Assembly (NCBI RefSeq): GCF_900168065.1 | Contig: NZ_FUZZ01000001.1 | Coordinates: 558,001-622,000, forward strand | Direction: 5' to 3' | Length of the DNA stretch: 64,000 nucleotides | Source of the DNA: Chitinophaga ginsengisegetis | GTDB taxonomy: Bacteria > Bacteroidota > Bacteroidia > Chitinophagales > Chitinophagaceae | Shown: positions 9,265 through 17,727 of the stretch, one piece after another | Numbering within the stretch: position 1 is the stretch's first letter | How the letters are laid out: each line of letters begins with the position of its first letter | Program-made: the position numbers and the translations under genes | Notes under the pieces: model-generated | Told to the model about the DNA's origin: nothing | The model's database searches: none | The model's input: the letters and a program-made list of their open reading frames with translations, nothing else

Positions 9265-11382
9265 ATGTATACAACCCAAGAAAAAAAGACCTTTGTACGT
9301 TATGCTGTGTTAACGATAATGGTGATTGTTCTGATGACCTTTTTTATGATCATCTCTTTAAGAAAGAAAGAGTCAGCACAGTTAAGCATAGTTGTTAAAG
9401 ACCTGATAGCCACCAAAACAGATGTTGGTCATATTGACCAGGCCGTACAGCTGCTATATGCAGCCGATAATAACTTCCGCGTATATACGCTTACCTACGA
9501 CAAGCATTACCTGAATGCTTATGTGGGTCAGTTGAGCAGCATTACTGCGCACCTGGACAGCGCCATGAACTCCGCCAAAAATGAGAAGCAGCTACATGCG
9601 CTCTTGGCCGACAAAGCAAGGAAGTCGCAGCTGTTCCTACAGACACGGCAATACGTAGATTCATTACTGCAGCTATCGCAGGTATGGGACACGGCCACCC
9701 AGCCCCTCCCCCTGCAACAACTGGGCAATATCAAAATACCGGCGCCTAATATAAAAGCTGATACCATTGTTACTACGGAAACAGCTACCACCAAAGGCCG
9801 CAAGAAATTACTGGGCCGCATCAAGGATGCGATCAGTAATAAATCGCAGGTACAGCAAACCAGCCAGCAGGTGAAAATCGTTCAATACGACGCCCCTAAA
9901 GAGGGCAAAGCCTTTTCAAAAGATCAGCTGTCAAAGATCCAGGCCGCCTATAACAAGTTTATAAAAGACGCCACCGAAAGTCATAATAATCTGAAGCAGA
10001 AAGAATATGCCCTCGTTATTGCCAACGAACGGCTGTTCTCCGGGCTGCTTCTCCTCATGGCCAACCTGAAACAGAATATTGTAGCGGAAACCGATAAGAA
10101 GCGGTTACAGCTGGGCCAGGACATCGATCATTCCCTCTACAGGCTGGATAAGCACAATTACTGGGAAATTCCCCTCATCCTGTTACTGGCGGGGATCATT
10201 ATATATGGTATCGTCCGTTTATACCGCTACGACCTGGCTTTGCTGAGGGCCAAGCAACAGGCGGAAAAGTTTGCTCAACAGAAAAGCGACTTTGCAGCTA
10301 CCATCAGCCATGAAATACGCACACCGGTGCAGTCGGTGCTCGGCTACACGCACCTGCTGGAGCGCGACCAAACACCGGAAACGGTGGCGGCTATACGTCA
10401 TTCGGCAGAAATGCTGTTACAGGTGGTAAATAACGTGCTCGACTACACGCGGATGGAATCTGCAGAGCCACTGTTAAGGGAAGAGAAGTTTGCTCCCCGC
10501 ACCGCTATTGAAGAGGTGTGCAATACCCTGGCCGTACAGGCATCCATGAAATCACTGACGCTGGATGTAAACATTTACTTCCCCAGCACTTTAATTGTAT
10601 TGGGCGATGCCTTCCGGTTGAAGCAGGTATTGATTAACCTGGTGGCCAACGCCATTAAATTCACGGAAAAAGGGGGCATTACCGTAACAGCGCATATGCG
10701 TGACAACAACTTATTACAGGTAAGCGTAAAAGATACAGGTGTAGGTATTTCACATAAAGAACTACCTTTGGTATTCGATGCTTTCTCTCAGGGAAATAAC
10801 CATTATCATAAAGGAAGCGGATTGGGATTGCATATTTCCAAGAAGATCATCGAGCTGCACAACGGAAAGATACATGTAGAAAGTCTTGCAGGAAAAGGCT
10901 CTACTTTTTATTTTGAAATCAGGTACAAGCTGATGACCCCATCACCTGTTACCAAAAAAATTATTGTCCCGGTGAATAATACATCTACAAACGCTACTAT
11001 TCCGGCAGGTATCCGGTTACTGGTGGTTGAGGACAGTATCCTCAACCAGAAATTACTGGCCCTGATGCTGGACAGAATGCAGGCTTCCTACCTGATTGTT
11101 TCTTCAGCAGAAGAAGCGCTGGAAGTGTACCATCGTGAAGCATTCGATTTTATACTGACCGACATTGACCTCCCCGGTATTGATGGACTGATGCTGACCA
11201 ACATGATCCGGGAATTACCTGACAAGAAGAAAGCCGCAGTAACCATTATTGCCATTACCGGTAATGTTATGGAAGATGATATTGAGCTGTATCTCCGCTC
11301 AGGTTTAAATGATTACATCATGAAGCCTTACCGCGAAGAGGACATCCTGGAGAAAATTACCAGGCATCACCAAATGGCTTAA
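9265..11382 (+). CDS. Hybrid sensor histidine kinase with C-terminal receiver
   Basis: I start this at the ATG at 9265 (MYTTQEKKTF), not at an upstream TTG at 9169, because it puts the first membrane helix near residue 13-33 behind a short basic tail. That gives 705 residues. A periplasmic helical sensor region of roughly 270 residues follows, then a second helix (WEIPLILLLAGIIIYG). HisKA has SHEIRTP with phosphoacceptor His349. HATPase has the NAIKFTEKGG N-box and GSGLGLHISKKI. A receiver domain follows with VVEDS and phosphoacceptor Asp633 in LTDIDLPGIDG. There is no DNA-binding output, so a separate partner is needed. The glycosylase gene starts 8 nt after its stop. Confidence 0.93.
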   Translation: MYTTQEKKTFVRYAVLTIMVIVLMTFFMIISLRKKESAQLSIVVKDLIATKTDVGHIDQAVQLLYAADNNFRVYTLTYDKHYLNAYVGQLSSITAHLDSAMNSAKNEKQLHALLADKARKSQLFLQTRQYVDSLLQLSQVWDTATQPLPLQQLGNIKIPAPNIKADTIVTTETATTKGRKKLLGRIKDAISNKSQVQQTSQQVKIVQYDAPKEGKAFSKDQLSKIQAAYNKFIKDATESHNNLKQKEYALVIANERLFSGLLLLMANLKQNIVAETDKKRLQLGQDIDHSLYRLDKHNYWEIPLILLLAGIIIYGIVRLYRYDLALLRAKQQAEKFAQQKSDFAATISHEIRTPVQSVLGYTHLLERDQTPETVAAIRHSAEMLLQVVNNVLDYTRMESAEPLLREEKFAPRTAIEEVCNTLAVQASMKSLTLDVNIYFPSTLIVLGDAFRLKQVLINLVANAIKFTEKGGITVTAHMRDNNLLQVSVKDTGVGISHKELPLVFDAFSQGNNHYHKGSGLGLHISKKIIELHNGKIHVESLAGKGSTFYFEIRYKLMTPSPVTKKIIVPVNNTSTNATIPAGIRLLVVEDSILNQKLLALMLDRMQASYLIVSSAEEALEVYHREAFDFILTDIDLPGIDGLMLTNMIRELPDKKKAAVTIIAITGNVMEDDIELYLRSGLNDYIMKPYREEDILEKITRHHQMA

Positions 11383-11390
11383 ATTGCGGA

Positions 11391-12083
11391 ATGACTATCG
11401 CCGATCAGATCATTGCTTTCAACAGCCAGCTGCATTTCCCGGGCAAGTTGCCCGCAGGTATACGTGTGATGAACCCTTTCCGGGAAGGCCCCGGTATTAT
11501 GGGTATCATGACCCAGTTCTACAAAAAATTTTATGACGACAAACAGCCGCGGCAACTGATCCTGGGCATCAATCCCGGCCGGCTGGGATCGGGGTCAACC
11601 GGCGTACCCTTTACGGATACCAAACGTATGTGGGAAAAGTGCGGCATTGAAATTACCGGGCTTAAAACGCACGAGCCTTCTTCTGTTTTTGTGTATGACG
11701 TGATAGACGCCTATGGCGGGGTGAAAAAGTTTTACCAACATTTTTATATCAGCTCCATTTGTCCGCTTGGATTTACCTCCCTCCAACCCGGCGGAAAAGA
11801 AATAAACTACAATTATTACGACAGCGCTGCTTTAACAAAAGCTGCTTATCCGTTTATTGTGAGCAGTTTAAAAGAACAATTGCAGTGGAATATCAGTCGT
11901 GAGGTATGCTATTGTATGGGGACAGGAAAGAATGCCGCGTTCCTGCAGGCATTAAATGAAAAGGAGAAATTTTTCGGGGCCGTTGTTCCGTTGGAACATC
12001 CCCGTTTTGTGATGCAGTATAAATCCAAAACGAAGTCGCAGTATATCGACAAATACCTGACGGCTTTTGAGGAACACACATAA
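11391..12083 (+). CDS. SMUG2-type uracil-DNA glycosylase family protein
   Basis: A 230-residue protein that resembles the SMUG2 branch of the uracil-DNA glycosylase superfamily (also annotated DUF4918). Motif 1 is GINPGRLGSGSTGVPF (from residue 59), and the C-terminal motif 2 is EHPRFVMQYK (about residue 200). SMUG2 proteins described from Pedobacter remove uracil and other damaged bases; the exact range here is inference. It begins 8 nt after the hybrid kinase stop, so the two are probably co-transcribed, an unexpected pairing of sensor and repair enzyme. It is cytoplasmic, with no signal peptide, and its length is typical. Confidence 0.85.
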   Translation: MTIADQIIAFNSQLHFPGKLPAGIRVMNPFREGPGIMGIMTQFYKKFYDDKQPRQLILGINPGRLGSGSTGVPFTDTKRMWEKCGIEITGLKTHEPSSVFVYDVIDAYGGVKKFYQHFYISSICPLGFTSLQPGGKEINYNYYDSAALTKAAYPFIVSSLKEQLQWNISREVCYCMGTGKNAAFLQALNEKEKFFGAVVPLEHPRFVMQYKSKTKSQYIDKYLTAFEEHT

Positions 12084-12101
12084 CCCCAACCTGTGGATTT
12101 T

Positions 12102-12317
12102 TTACGCCGTCTGAACCGCAATCTGGTCTGCAATGTTGTTCAGTAGTCCCATGTTTAAACGACGGCCGTTGTCTGTAGCGCCTGGTGCGCGCACAAATCC
12201 GTCCTCATCTTTTTCCATCATTACCTCTTCTCCGTCTACATCTACCAGAAAGCGTTCAGCTGAAGAGGGCTTTACATAAAAGCGGCCTCCGGAAGTTTTG
12301 ATCATAAAAGCGTTCAT
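12102..12317 (-). CDS. Small conserved-type protein, unknown
   Basis: A 71-residue protein when started at the ATG at 12317 (MNAFMIKTSGGRFYVKP). A longer frame to 12353 adds an unlikely basic leader. The sequence is mixed alpha/beta, with an acidic middle (VDGEEVMMEKDEDGF). I recognise no family. It has no signal peptide or membrane segment. It is convergent with the SMUG2-like gene 18 nt away, and 48 nt downstream of another small gene on the same strand. Confidence 0.5.
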   Translation of the reverse strand: MNAFMIKTSGGRFYVKPSSAERFLVDVDGEEVMMEKDEDGFVRAPGATDNGRRLNMGLLNNIADQIAVQTA

Positions 12318-12365
12318 AAGATTCTTTTTTCTAAGAGATCTTACGCAAACCACGGACCAGCTATG

Positions 12366-12650
12366 TCAGGACAAAAAATAAAAATATTGATTCCAGATCA
12401 GTTCGAATTCTGCCTGGGAAATTAACTCCGGAATAAACTGCCGTTCTTCACTGATTTCTTCCAAACCGGGCATTACCTGGTCGGACAAGGCGGTACCGCC
12501 GAAATGAAAATTGCTGCAGGCAATGCCGAAGCTTCCATCCGGGTAGATTTCAATTTTCCGGTTTTCGAAACGCTGCGAATCTATCTCACTGTACAGGTAT
12601 ATTGGTTCGTCTTCAAAATGATGAAGCCAGGATACTTTGAGATACTCCAT
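12366..12650 (-). CDS. DUF6881-like small protein
   Basis: A 94-residue protein starting MEYLKVSWLHHF, with EPIYLYSEID, RFENRKIEIYPDG and FGGTALSD. This layout resembles the DUF6881 family, small cytoplasmic proteins of unknown role that often occur near immunity-type genes. The family call is from memory of the pattern, not a search. Its start is 2 nt after the stop of the upstream membrane-protein gene, so the two form an operon with likely translational coupling. Confidence 0.65.
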   Translation of the reverse strand: MEYLKVSWLHHFEDEPIYLYSEIDSQRFENRKIEIYPDGSFGIACSNFHFGGTALSDQVMPGLEEISEERQFIPELISQAEFELIWNQYFYFLS

Positions 12651-12652
12651 GC

Positions 12653-12958
12653 TCAGATTTTTACAAGACGGCAGTCCCAGGTATCTTTGGGTTGTTCGGG
12701 TACCGGATCGGGCGTTACCACGCCGGTGATCTGGTAGATATTGCCTTCTTCATGCAACCGGTCGCCTATCTGAGGGGTCAGTTCCTCTTTGAAGCGGATG
12801 GTGGCAATGATACCGAACGACTTGTAACTATGAATTTTCACAATACTCGCAGACCTTACGGGTAAGAGCAATTCGGCTTTTTTGCGATTGTGACTCCTGT
12901 ACAGGGAGAACATCAGCCATAATGCGAGGGCAAACAGGCCAAGGAGCAGCAGATTCAC
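12653..12958 (-). CDS. Small single-pass membrane protein, unknown
   Basis: A 101-residue protein with one N-terminal membrane helix (LLLLGLFALALWLMF) and a basic SHNRKK stop-transfer segment, which predicts a cytoplasmic C-terminal domain. That domain is a small beta-rich unit (ATIRFKEELTPQIGDRLHEEG) that could be an SH3- or OB-like barrel. I recognise no named family. It is the first gene of a two-gene operon with the DUF6881-like gene. The region upstream holds the 11-bp tandem repeat. Confidence 0.6.
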   Translation of the reverse strand: MNLLLLGLFALALWLMFSLYRSHNRKKAELLLPVRSASIVKIHSYKSFGIIATIRFKEELTPQIGDRLHEEGNIYQITGVVTPDPVPEQPKDTWDCRLVKI

Positions 12959-13362
12959 GGCTTTTTTTAGGTTTAGGTTGAATAAATATGTTATGGTTGA
13001 ACCGCACCTCCTGTTGGCATAAAAGAGGTGATACTACAATATAGTGAATTTAACGCATGTAATCAATTTTTTTTACAAGGGCGGGCGGATTGGTCCCGGG
13101 GAGGAGACATGGAGAGTAGTGCTTACTTAAAGGTTACTTCCCGGATGCTTCTCCGGTGCTTCGGACATGGGTACCTGATGGACTATCCATGCACTATCTA
13201 TACTGTTCGCATGCACTCCTCATGCACTATTGATGCACTATCCATGCACTATCTATGCACTATCTATATATTAAGGTCGCCAGAGTCCGCTGATATGATT
13301 TTTCAGGGAGAAGGGGTACGGCGGTATTTATCTCCTTTAATTATAATATCAAAACATATTTT
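12959..13362. other. 404-nt gap with tandem repeat, no convincing gene
   Basis: This separates a reverse-strand operon start from the 3' end of the cobalamin-operon SDR gene. A forward frame of 112 codons (13028-13366) exists, but its sequence is dominated by translation of the 11-bp repeat and has many Cys, Ser, Met and His residues, so I do not call it. The other content is a GC-rich stretch near 13080-13165 and the repeat array. Confidence 0.7.
13178..13265. repeat. 11-bp tandem array, consensus ATGCACTATCT
   Basis: Eight units start at 13178, 13189, 13200, 13211, 13222, 13233, 13244 and 13255, an exact 11-bp period. Six contain ATGCACT; the unit at 13178 reads ATGGACT and the unit at 13200 is degenerate. 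The period is close to one DNA helical turn, so any bound protein would see all units on one face. No spacers are present, so this is not a CRISPR array. Confidence 0.9.
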
Positions 13363-14214
13363 CTAAACATTAATATTAAATACCTGCAATGGATCATCGT
13401 AGAGGAAAGTATATCCCAGCAGGTTTCTCAGTTTACTGGACCCCACAATCTTATACGGCTCCTCTTCCGCGGGCAATCTGCGCGGCATCTGGATACCGAG
13501 GCGTTGTGCGGCGGCCTTGTAGTAATGGCTGCGTTGCGGATGTCCGCTGGCGCAGGCGTTAAACACTTCGCCCCATACCTCTTTTTCTATCACCTGCCGG
13601 ATAACACCGATGCAGTCGTCCCGGTGGATCACGTTCATGGGCTGGGCGTTGGCTTTCCGGCCTTCCATGATACGGCGCTGGTCCGGTAGCCGGTCGTAGC
13701 CAATAAGGCCGCCGAAACGCAGCACAGTGGTATCAAATGCGCCTGATTCCAGCAGCAGGTTTTCTGCTTCCCGCAATGCCATCCCGTTGGGGGTATCGGG
13801 CAACTCTTCATTTTCTTCTGTTACCAGTCCGTTGATATCTTTATATACGGAGGTAGAGCTTACAAAGATAACTTTGCGGATAGGCGTGGTTTCTATAAAG
13901 CTGCGCAACAGGGCTATTTCAGATACATGTGCATCTTTGCCCCTTTCTTTCCGTGGCGGAACATTTATGATGAGTATGTCGGCATCCCAGAAGGCGTCGG
14001 GGCCTGTTAGTACATCTTCCGACAGTACTACGGTGTATGCTTCCAGGCCGAGCGCCTGCAATTCCTGTACGCCTGCAATGCTGGTGCGGGCTCCTTTTAC
14101 GGAATAGCCCAGGGTTTGCAGGTGCAATGCCAGGGGCTTTCCGAGCCAGCCACAGCTTAAAACACTGATCCTCTCCTTTCTTTCCTGTTTGTGGGTTATT
14201 GCTGTGCTGTCCAT
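13363..14214 (-). CDS. SDR (YeeZ-like) protein at the end of the cobalamin operon
   Basis: A 283-residue Rossmann-fold protein. The N-terminal SVLSCGWLGKPLA is a variant dinucleotide-binding motif of the YeeZ-like atypical SDR group. VSSTSVYKD holds the serine and tyrosine region, and later blocks (VLRFGGLIGYDR, NVIHRDDC) fit extended SDRs. The substrate is unknown. Its start overlaps the 3' end of cbiB by 19 nt, so translation is likely coupled to the cobalamin genes, although no step in cobalamin synthesis is known to need such an enzyme. The role by association is inference only. Confidence 0.8.
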   Translation of the reverse strand: MDSTAITHKQERKERISVLSCGWLGKPLALHLQTLGYSVKGARTSIAGVQELQALGLEAYTVVLSEDVLTGPDAFWDADILIINVPPRKERGKDAHVSEIALLRSFIETTPIRKVIFVSSTSVYKDINGLVTEENEELPDTPNGMALREAENLLLESGAFDTTVLRFGGLIGYDRLPDQRRIMEGRKANAQPMNVIHRDDCIGVIRQVIEKEVWGEVFNACASGHPQRSHYYKAAAQRLGIQMPRRLPAEEEPYKIVGSSKLRNLLGYTFLYDDPLQVFNINV

Positions 14215-15146
14215 ATAAAATAATATTTTACCGCAATAATGCTGATTACCATCACGAAGGTAACTGCGTGATTAAGGTACATCACCTTGCTGAATTCTCC
14301 GTGTTCAATACTGCGTTCATTTTCACCGATGTAAGGCTTGTGTACTACCACGCCCTGGTACGAATTGGGACCACCAAAGCGGCAGTCAAGAATCCCTGCC
14401 AGTGCGGCCTCCGGGTATCCTGAGTTTGGGCTGCTGTGTGCCGGTCCGTATTTAATCATAAAATGCCAGGCACGACTGCTGCCATACAGGAGGATCATCA
14501 ACAACGCCGTGATACGGGCCGGAATAAAATTAGCTACATCATCCAGGCGGGCGGCAAAGCGTCCAAAATACAGGTATTGCCCGTTCTTATAACCTATCAT
14601 GGAGTCAAGGGTATTGATCATCTTATACAGCATCATACCGGGCAGGCCCAGCACTGCATAAAAAAACAGTGGCGCTACTACCCCATCGCTCAGGTTTTCC
14701 GACATCGATTCAAACACCGCGATACGGATCTGATCTGGTGAGAGATGAGCGGTATCCCTCCCAACTATCCACGACAGCCGCCTGCGGCCGGCTTCCAATC
14801 CTTCTTGATGTAAAACATCAAATACTTCTTTGCCTTCCTGCAGCAGGCTTTTGTTGGCCAGCGCAAAAAAAACAAACACTGCACTGAATGCATAGTACAC
14901 TACTGGCCACCCCGATAGTACTATAAGCGTAAAATAAAAACTTATATACACGGCCACGCACAGTGTAATAGTGAGCAATGCTCCCTTCCAGAACCTGGCA
15001 CGGCCCCTGTTCAGCAAACGCGTACCCTGGCTGATCAGCCAGCCATAAAGTTTTACCGGATGCGGCCAGCTGCGCGGATCTCCCAGCAGCAGATCGGCGG
15101 CATACCCTAACAGTAACGGCAGTACGAATGCTAATAGAGGGTCCAT
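14196..15146 (-). CDS. cbiB: Adenosylcobinamide-phosphate synthase CbiB
   Basis: A 316-residue membrane protein of the CbiB/CobD family, which joins adenosylcobyric acid to an aminopropanol phosphate. The start DPLLAFVLPLLLGYAADLLLGDP is typical, as are the HPVKLYGWLI stretch, SENLSDGVVAPLFFY and the IDTLDSMIGYKN-type motif (here NTLDSMIGYKN). Several membrane helices are visible. It overlaps the upstream aminotransferase gene by 16 nt and the downstream SDR by 19 nt, so the order is aminotransferase, cbiB, SDR in one transcript. The pairing with a phosphothreonine-decarboxylase-like enzyme fits supply of its substrate. Confidence 0.94.
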   Translation of the reverse strand: MDPLLAFVLPLLLGYAADLLLGDPRSWPHPVKLYGWLISQGTRLLNRGRARFWKGALLTITLCVAVYISFYFTLIVLSGWPVVYYAFSAVFVFFALANKSLLQEGKEVFDVLHQEGLEAGRRRLSWIVGRDTAHLSPDQIRIAVFESMSENLSDGVVAPLFFYAVLGLPGMMLYKMINTLDSMIGYKNGQYLYFGRFAARLDDVANFIPARITALLMILLYGSSRAWHFMIKYGPAHSSPNSGYPEAALAGILDCRFGGPNSYQGVVVHKPYIGENERSIEHGEFSKVMYLNHAVTFVMVISIIAVKYYFIWTAQQ

Positions 15147-16153
15147 TGGCGCAAAGCAATAGTCAGTAATTGATTATCGGCGGCATTGCGGCAGGCCACC
15201 CGGCAATGCCCGGGTCCCAGTCCGTAGAAATTAGAGGCATCACGGATCAGCAGTCCATACTTCTCCATCAGCCAGGCCTTCAGCGTAGCCGCCGTACCTG
15301 TTAATGTTTCAAACAAAAAATAATGCGTATGCGATGTATACACTTTATACTCCGGCATCTTACGGACACTCTCCCATAAATAAAAAGTTTCCTGCAACAG
15401 GCTGCCGGTGGCAATGGTAAACTGCTCCGGGTGTTCCAGGATATAGTAGCCGGCTTCCAGTGCCAGGCTATTTACCGACCACGGCATCCGGAAAGTACGG
15501 ACACGGTCCAGCAGTTGTTTTCTTCCCGCCACATAACCCAGCCGTAATCCGGGGATGCAACAGGTTTTTGTCATGGACCTCAGCACCAGTACATTCGGCA
15601 ACCGCTGCAGGTGCGGCAGCATGGTAGTGGCATTCAGTGTAAATTGTATATAGGCTTCATCAATGATGAACACCGTATGCTTGTTATGTGTGATGAGTTT
15701 TTGCAGGGCCGCTTCATCCAATGCCTGCCCGGTAGGATTGTTAGGATTGCAGATAAATACCAGGTCGCTGCTGAACACTGTATCCGGCGTAAGTTTATCC
15801 CATTGCAGGTACTGCACCTGGTGCCGGTATAGCTTACACGCATCTGCATACTCCGAAAAAGTGGGTGCTACCACCGTGGTAGTGGCTCCTGTGAATGCCT
15901 GTGCCACGAGGTAAATAGCCTCTGTGCCTCCATTGGTGACCAGGATGCTGCCAGCAAGCAGCGCGGCCTGACTTTCCAGCAGGGCCTGTAGTTTTGCACC
16001 ACCAGCATCGGGGTAATGATCTATGCCGGTTACTTTATTCTTCAGATGCTCCTTCAATCCTTCCTGTAAACCGCCATACCATACGTTGGAGCTGAAGTCA
16101 GCTTTCACCTGCTGATTAAACAGGTACCCATCGTCTCCGTGTCCTTGTATCAT
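15131..16153 (-). CDS. PLP aminotransferase of the CobD/HisC type (L-threonine-phosphate decarboxylase-like)
   Basis: A 340-residue fold-type I PLP enzyme. The Schiff-base lysine is Lys196 in RSMTKTCCIPGLRLGY, IDEAY carries the ring-contacting Asp, and FICNPNNPTG is the substrate-binding Asn motif. By itself it could be a histidinol-phosphate aminotransferase. Its place between cobQ and cbiB, overlapping cbiB, supports L-threonine-O-3-phosphate decarboxylase, which supplies aminopropanol phosphate for the nucleotide loop. It starts 12 nt after cobQ. It is slightly short compared with Salmonella CobD, and the C-terminal zinc-binding extension seen in some homologues is absent. Confidence 0.85.
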   Translation of the reverse strand: MIQGHGDDGYLFNQQVKADFSSNVWYGGLQEGLKEHLKNKVTGIDHYPDAGGAKLQALLESQAALLAGSILVTNGGTEAIYLVAQAFTGATTTVVAPTFSEYADACKLYRHQVQYLQWDKLTPDTVFSSDLVFICNPNNPTGQALDEAALQKLITHNKHTVFIIDEAYIQFTLNATTMLPHLQRLPNVLVLRSMTKTCCIPGLRLGYVAGRKQLLDRVRTFRMPWSVNSLALEAGYYILEHPEQFTIATGSLLQETFYLWESVRKMPEYKVYTSHTHYFLFETLTGTAATLKAWLMEKYGLLIRDASNFYGLGPGHCRVACRNAADNQLLTIALRQWTLY

Positions 16154-16165
16154 AATGCAATAATA

Positions 16166-17635
16166 TTATAATTCCAGTGCCTTATAAACAGCCGGAATGT
16201 CCAGATGTTCACGGATGTGTGTTGCCAGTTTGTTATATTGTTCCTCTTTAAACCGGCGGTAATCGAACTCCTTTGCTACTGCGGGTTTCCCGCAATGCGC
16301 CAGCAGATCGTTGATCACTGTATCATTATCCAGGATACCATGCAGGTAAGTACCCCAGCAGTTGGCGCGGAGGAAATACCCGTCTGTGCCGTCATCGGGA
16401 AATGTATTTAGCGGAGAAGGGATGGTGGCGGTAGTATCTCCCATATGAATTTCATATCCTTCACACACTTTCTGCTGATCCCGGTAGTAAAAACTTCTTT
16501 GCCGGGTTACTTTTTCTTTTGTAAGCACGGTGGAAACCGGCAGGATACCCAGTCCTGGTATACTTCCTGCAACACCTTCCACACCGTGAGGATCCGCTAC
16601 CTGCTGGCCCATCATCTGGTAGCCACCGCAAATACCGATCACTGCTTTATTTCGTTTATACGCTTCCGTTATAGCGGCAGCGGTACCGTTATTCCTGATC
16701 GAGACCAGGTCGGCGATGGTATTTTTACTGCCTGGCAGGATAATAATGTCTGCTGCAGCCAATTCAGCGGGATTATCTGTATAAAAGATATTCACCCGCT
16801 CATCTTTTTCCAGTGCATTAAAATCAGTGAAGTTGGACATATGCCGCAACAACACAATGGCTATATTTATTTGCCCTGCGGCAAACCGTTTTTGTTTCAG
16901 CGGTAATGAAACCGCATCCTCTTCTTCGATATGAATATCATGATAATAAGGCAACACGCCAGTTACAGGCACGCCGGTAATGCTTTCCAGCATTGCCCGT
17001 CCATCTTCAAATAAACGGATATCACCACGGAATTTATTGATGATAATACCTTTGATCAGTGCTTTTTCTTCCGGCGGCAACAGCGCGATGGTTCCGTATA
17101 CGCTGCCGAAAATCCCCCCACGGTCAATATCTGCAATGAGATATACTGCTGCCCCGGCATGCAACGCGATCCGCATATTGGTGATATCTTTTGCGCGCAG
17201 GTTCAGTTCTGAAATACTGCCCGCACCTTCCATTACCACGGGATTAAACCGTTGCGATAAACGGTTAAACGCACCTTTTACTTCATCAAAGAGGGCACGC
17301 TTATCATCTTCCATGAAGTATTCCCAGGCCGACTGATTACCGGCCGGCTTGCCGTGCAGTACCAGCTGGGCGTTGCGGTCACTGGTAGGTTTCAGCAGCA
17401 CCGGGTTCATATCGGTATGACACGGCACCCCGGCCGCTTCCGCCTGTACGGCCTGCGCACGGCCTATTTCCAGGCCATCGGGCGTTGCGTAGCTGTTGAG
17501 CGACATATTCTGGGCCTTAAAAGGCGCCGGAGCATATCCATCCTGTTTAAAAATACGGCAAAAACCGGCAGTGATCACGCTTTTGCCTACATCGGAAGCC
17601 GTACCCACAAACATTACCGGCCGGAGTTGTTTCAT
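16166..17635 (-). CDS. cobQ: Cobyric acid synthase CobQ/CbiP
   Basis: A 489-residue glutamine-dependent amidotransferase that amidates adenosylcobyrinic a,c-diamide to cobyric acid. The N-terminal synthetase domain has the deviant P-loop GTASDVGKS (11-19) and FKAQNMSLNS. The C-terminal class I glutaminase domain has nucleophile Cys336 in GICGGYQMMG and His432 in TYLHGIL. It is the first gene of the cobalamin operon. Only 92 nt separate it from the upstream M1 peptidase gene on the same strand, too little for a cobalamin riboswitch, and none of its conserved blocks is visible. Confidence 0.95.
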   Translation of the reverse strand: MKQLRPVMFVGTASDVGKSVITAGFCRIFKQDGYAPAPFKAQNMSLNSYATPDGLEIGRAQAVQAEAAGVPCHTDMNPVLLKPTSDRNAQLVLHGKPAGNQSAWEYFMEDDKRALFDEVKGAFNRLSQRFNPVVMEGAGSISELNLRAKDITNMRIALHAGAAVYLIADIDRGGIFGSVYGTIALLPPEEKALIKGIIINKFRGDIRLFEDGRAMLESITGVPVTGVLPYYHDIHIEEEDAVSLPLKQKRFAAGQINIAIVLLRHMSNFTDFNALEKDERVNIFYTDNPAELAAADIIILPGSKNTIADLVSIRNNGTAAAITEAYKRNKAVIGICGGYQMMGQQVADPHGVEGVAGSIPGLGILPVSTVLTKEKVTRQRSFYYRDQQKVCEGYEIHMGDTTATIPSPLNTFPDDGTDGYFLRANCWGTYLHGILDNDTVINDLLAHCGKPAVAKEFDYRRFKEEQYNKLATHIREHLDIPAVYKALEL

Positions 17636-17727
17636 TCGTTCATGACATTGGTGCTGGCGCGAAGATATTAACTTTAAGATAAGAATACCAGCTTATACCG
17701 CCCACAAGACGATGACCAGCACTGTAA

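Noticed and set aside
13178..13265. CRISPR array
   Set aside because: Units are 11 bp with no spacers and no cas genes are present.
13028..13366. 112-codon forward frame over the 11-bp repeat
   Set aside because: Its middle is translation of the tandem repeat, composition is odd, and it overlaps the end of the opposite SDR gene.
17636..17727. Cobalamin riboswitch before cobQ
   Set aside because: The gap is 92 nt and none of the conserved B12-box blocks is visible.
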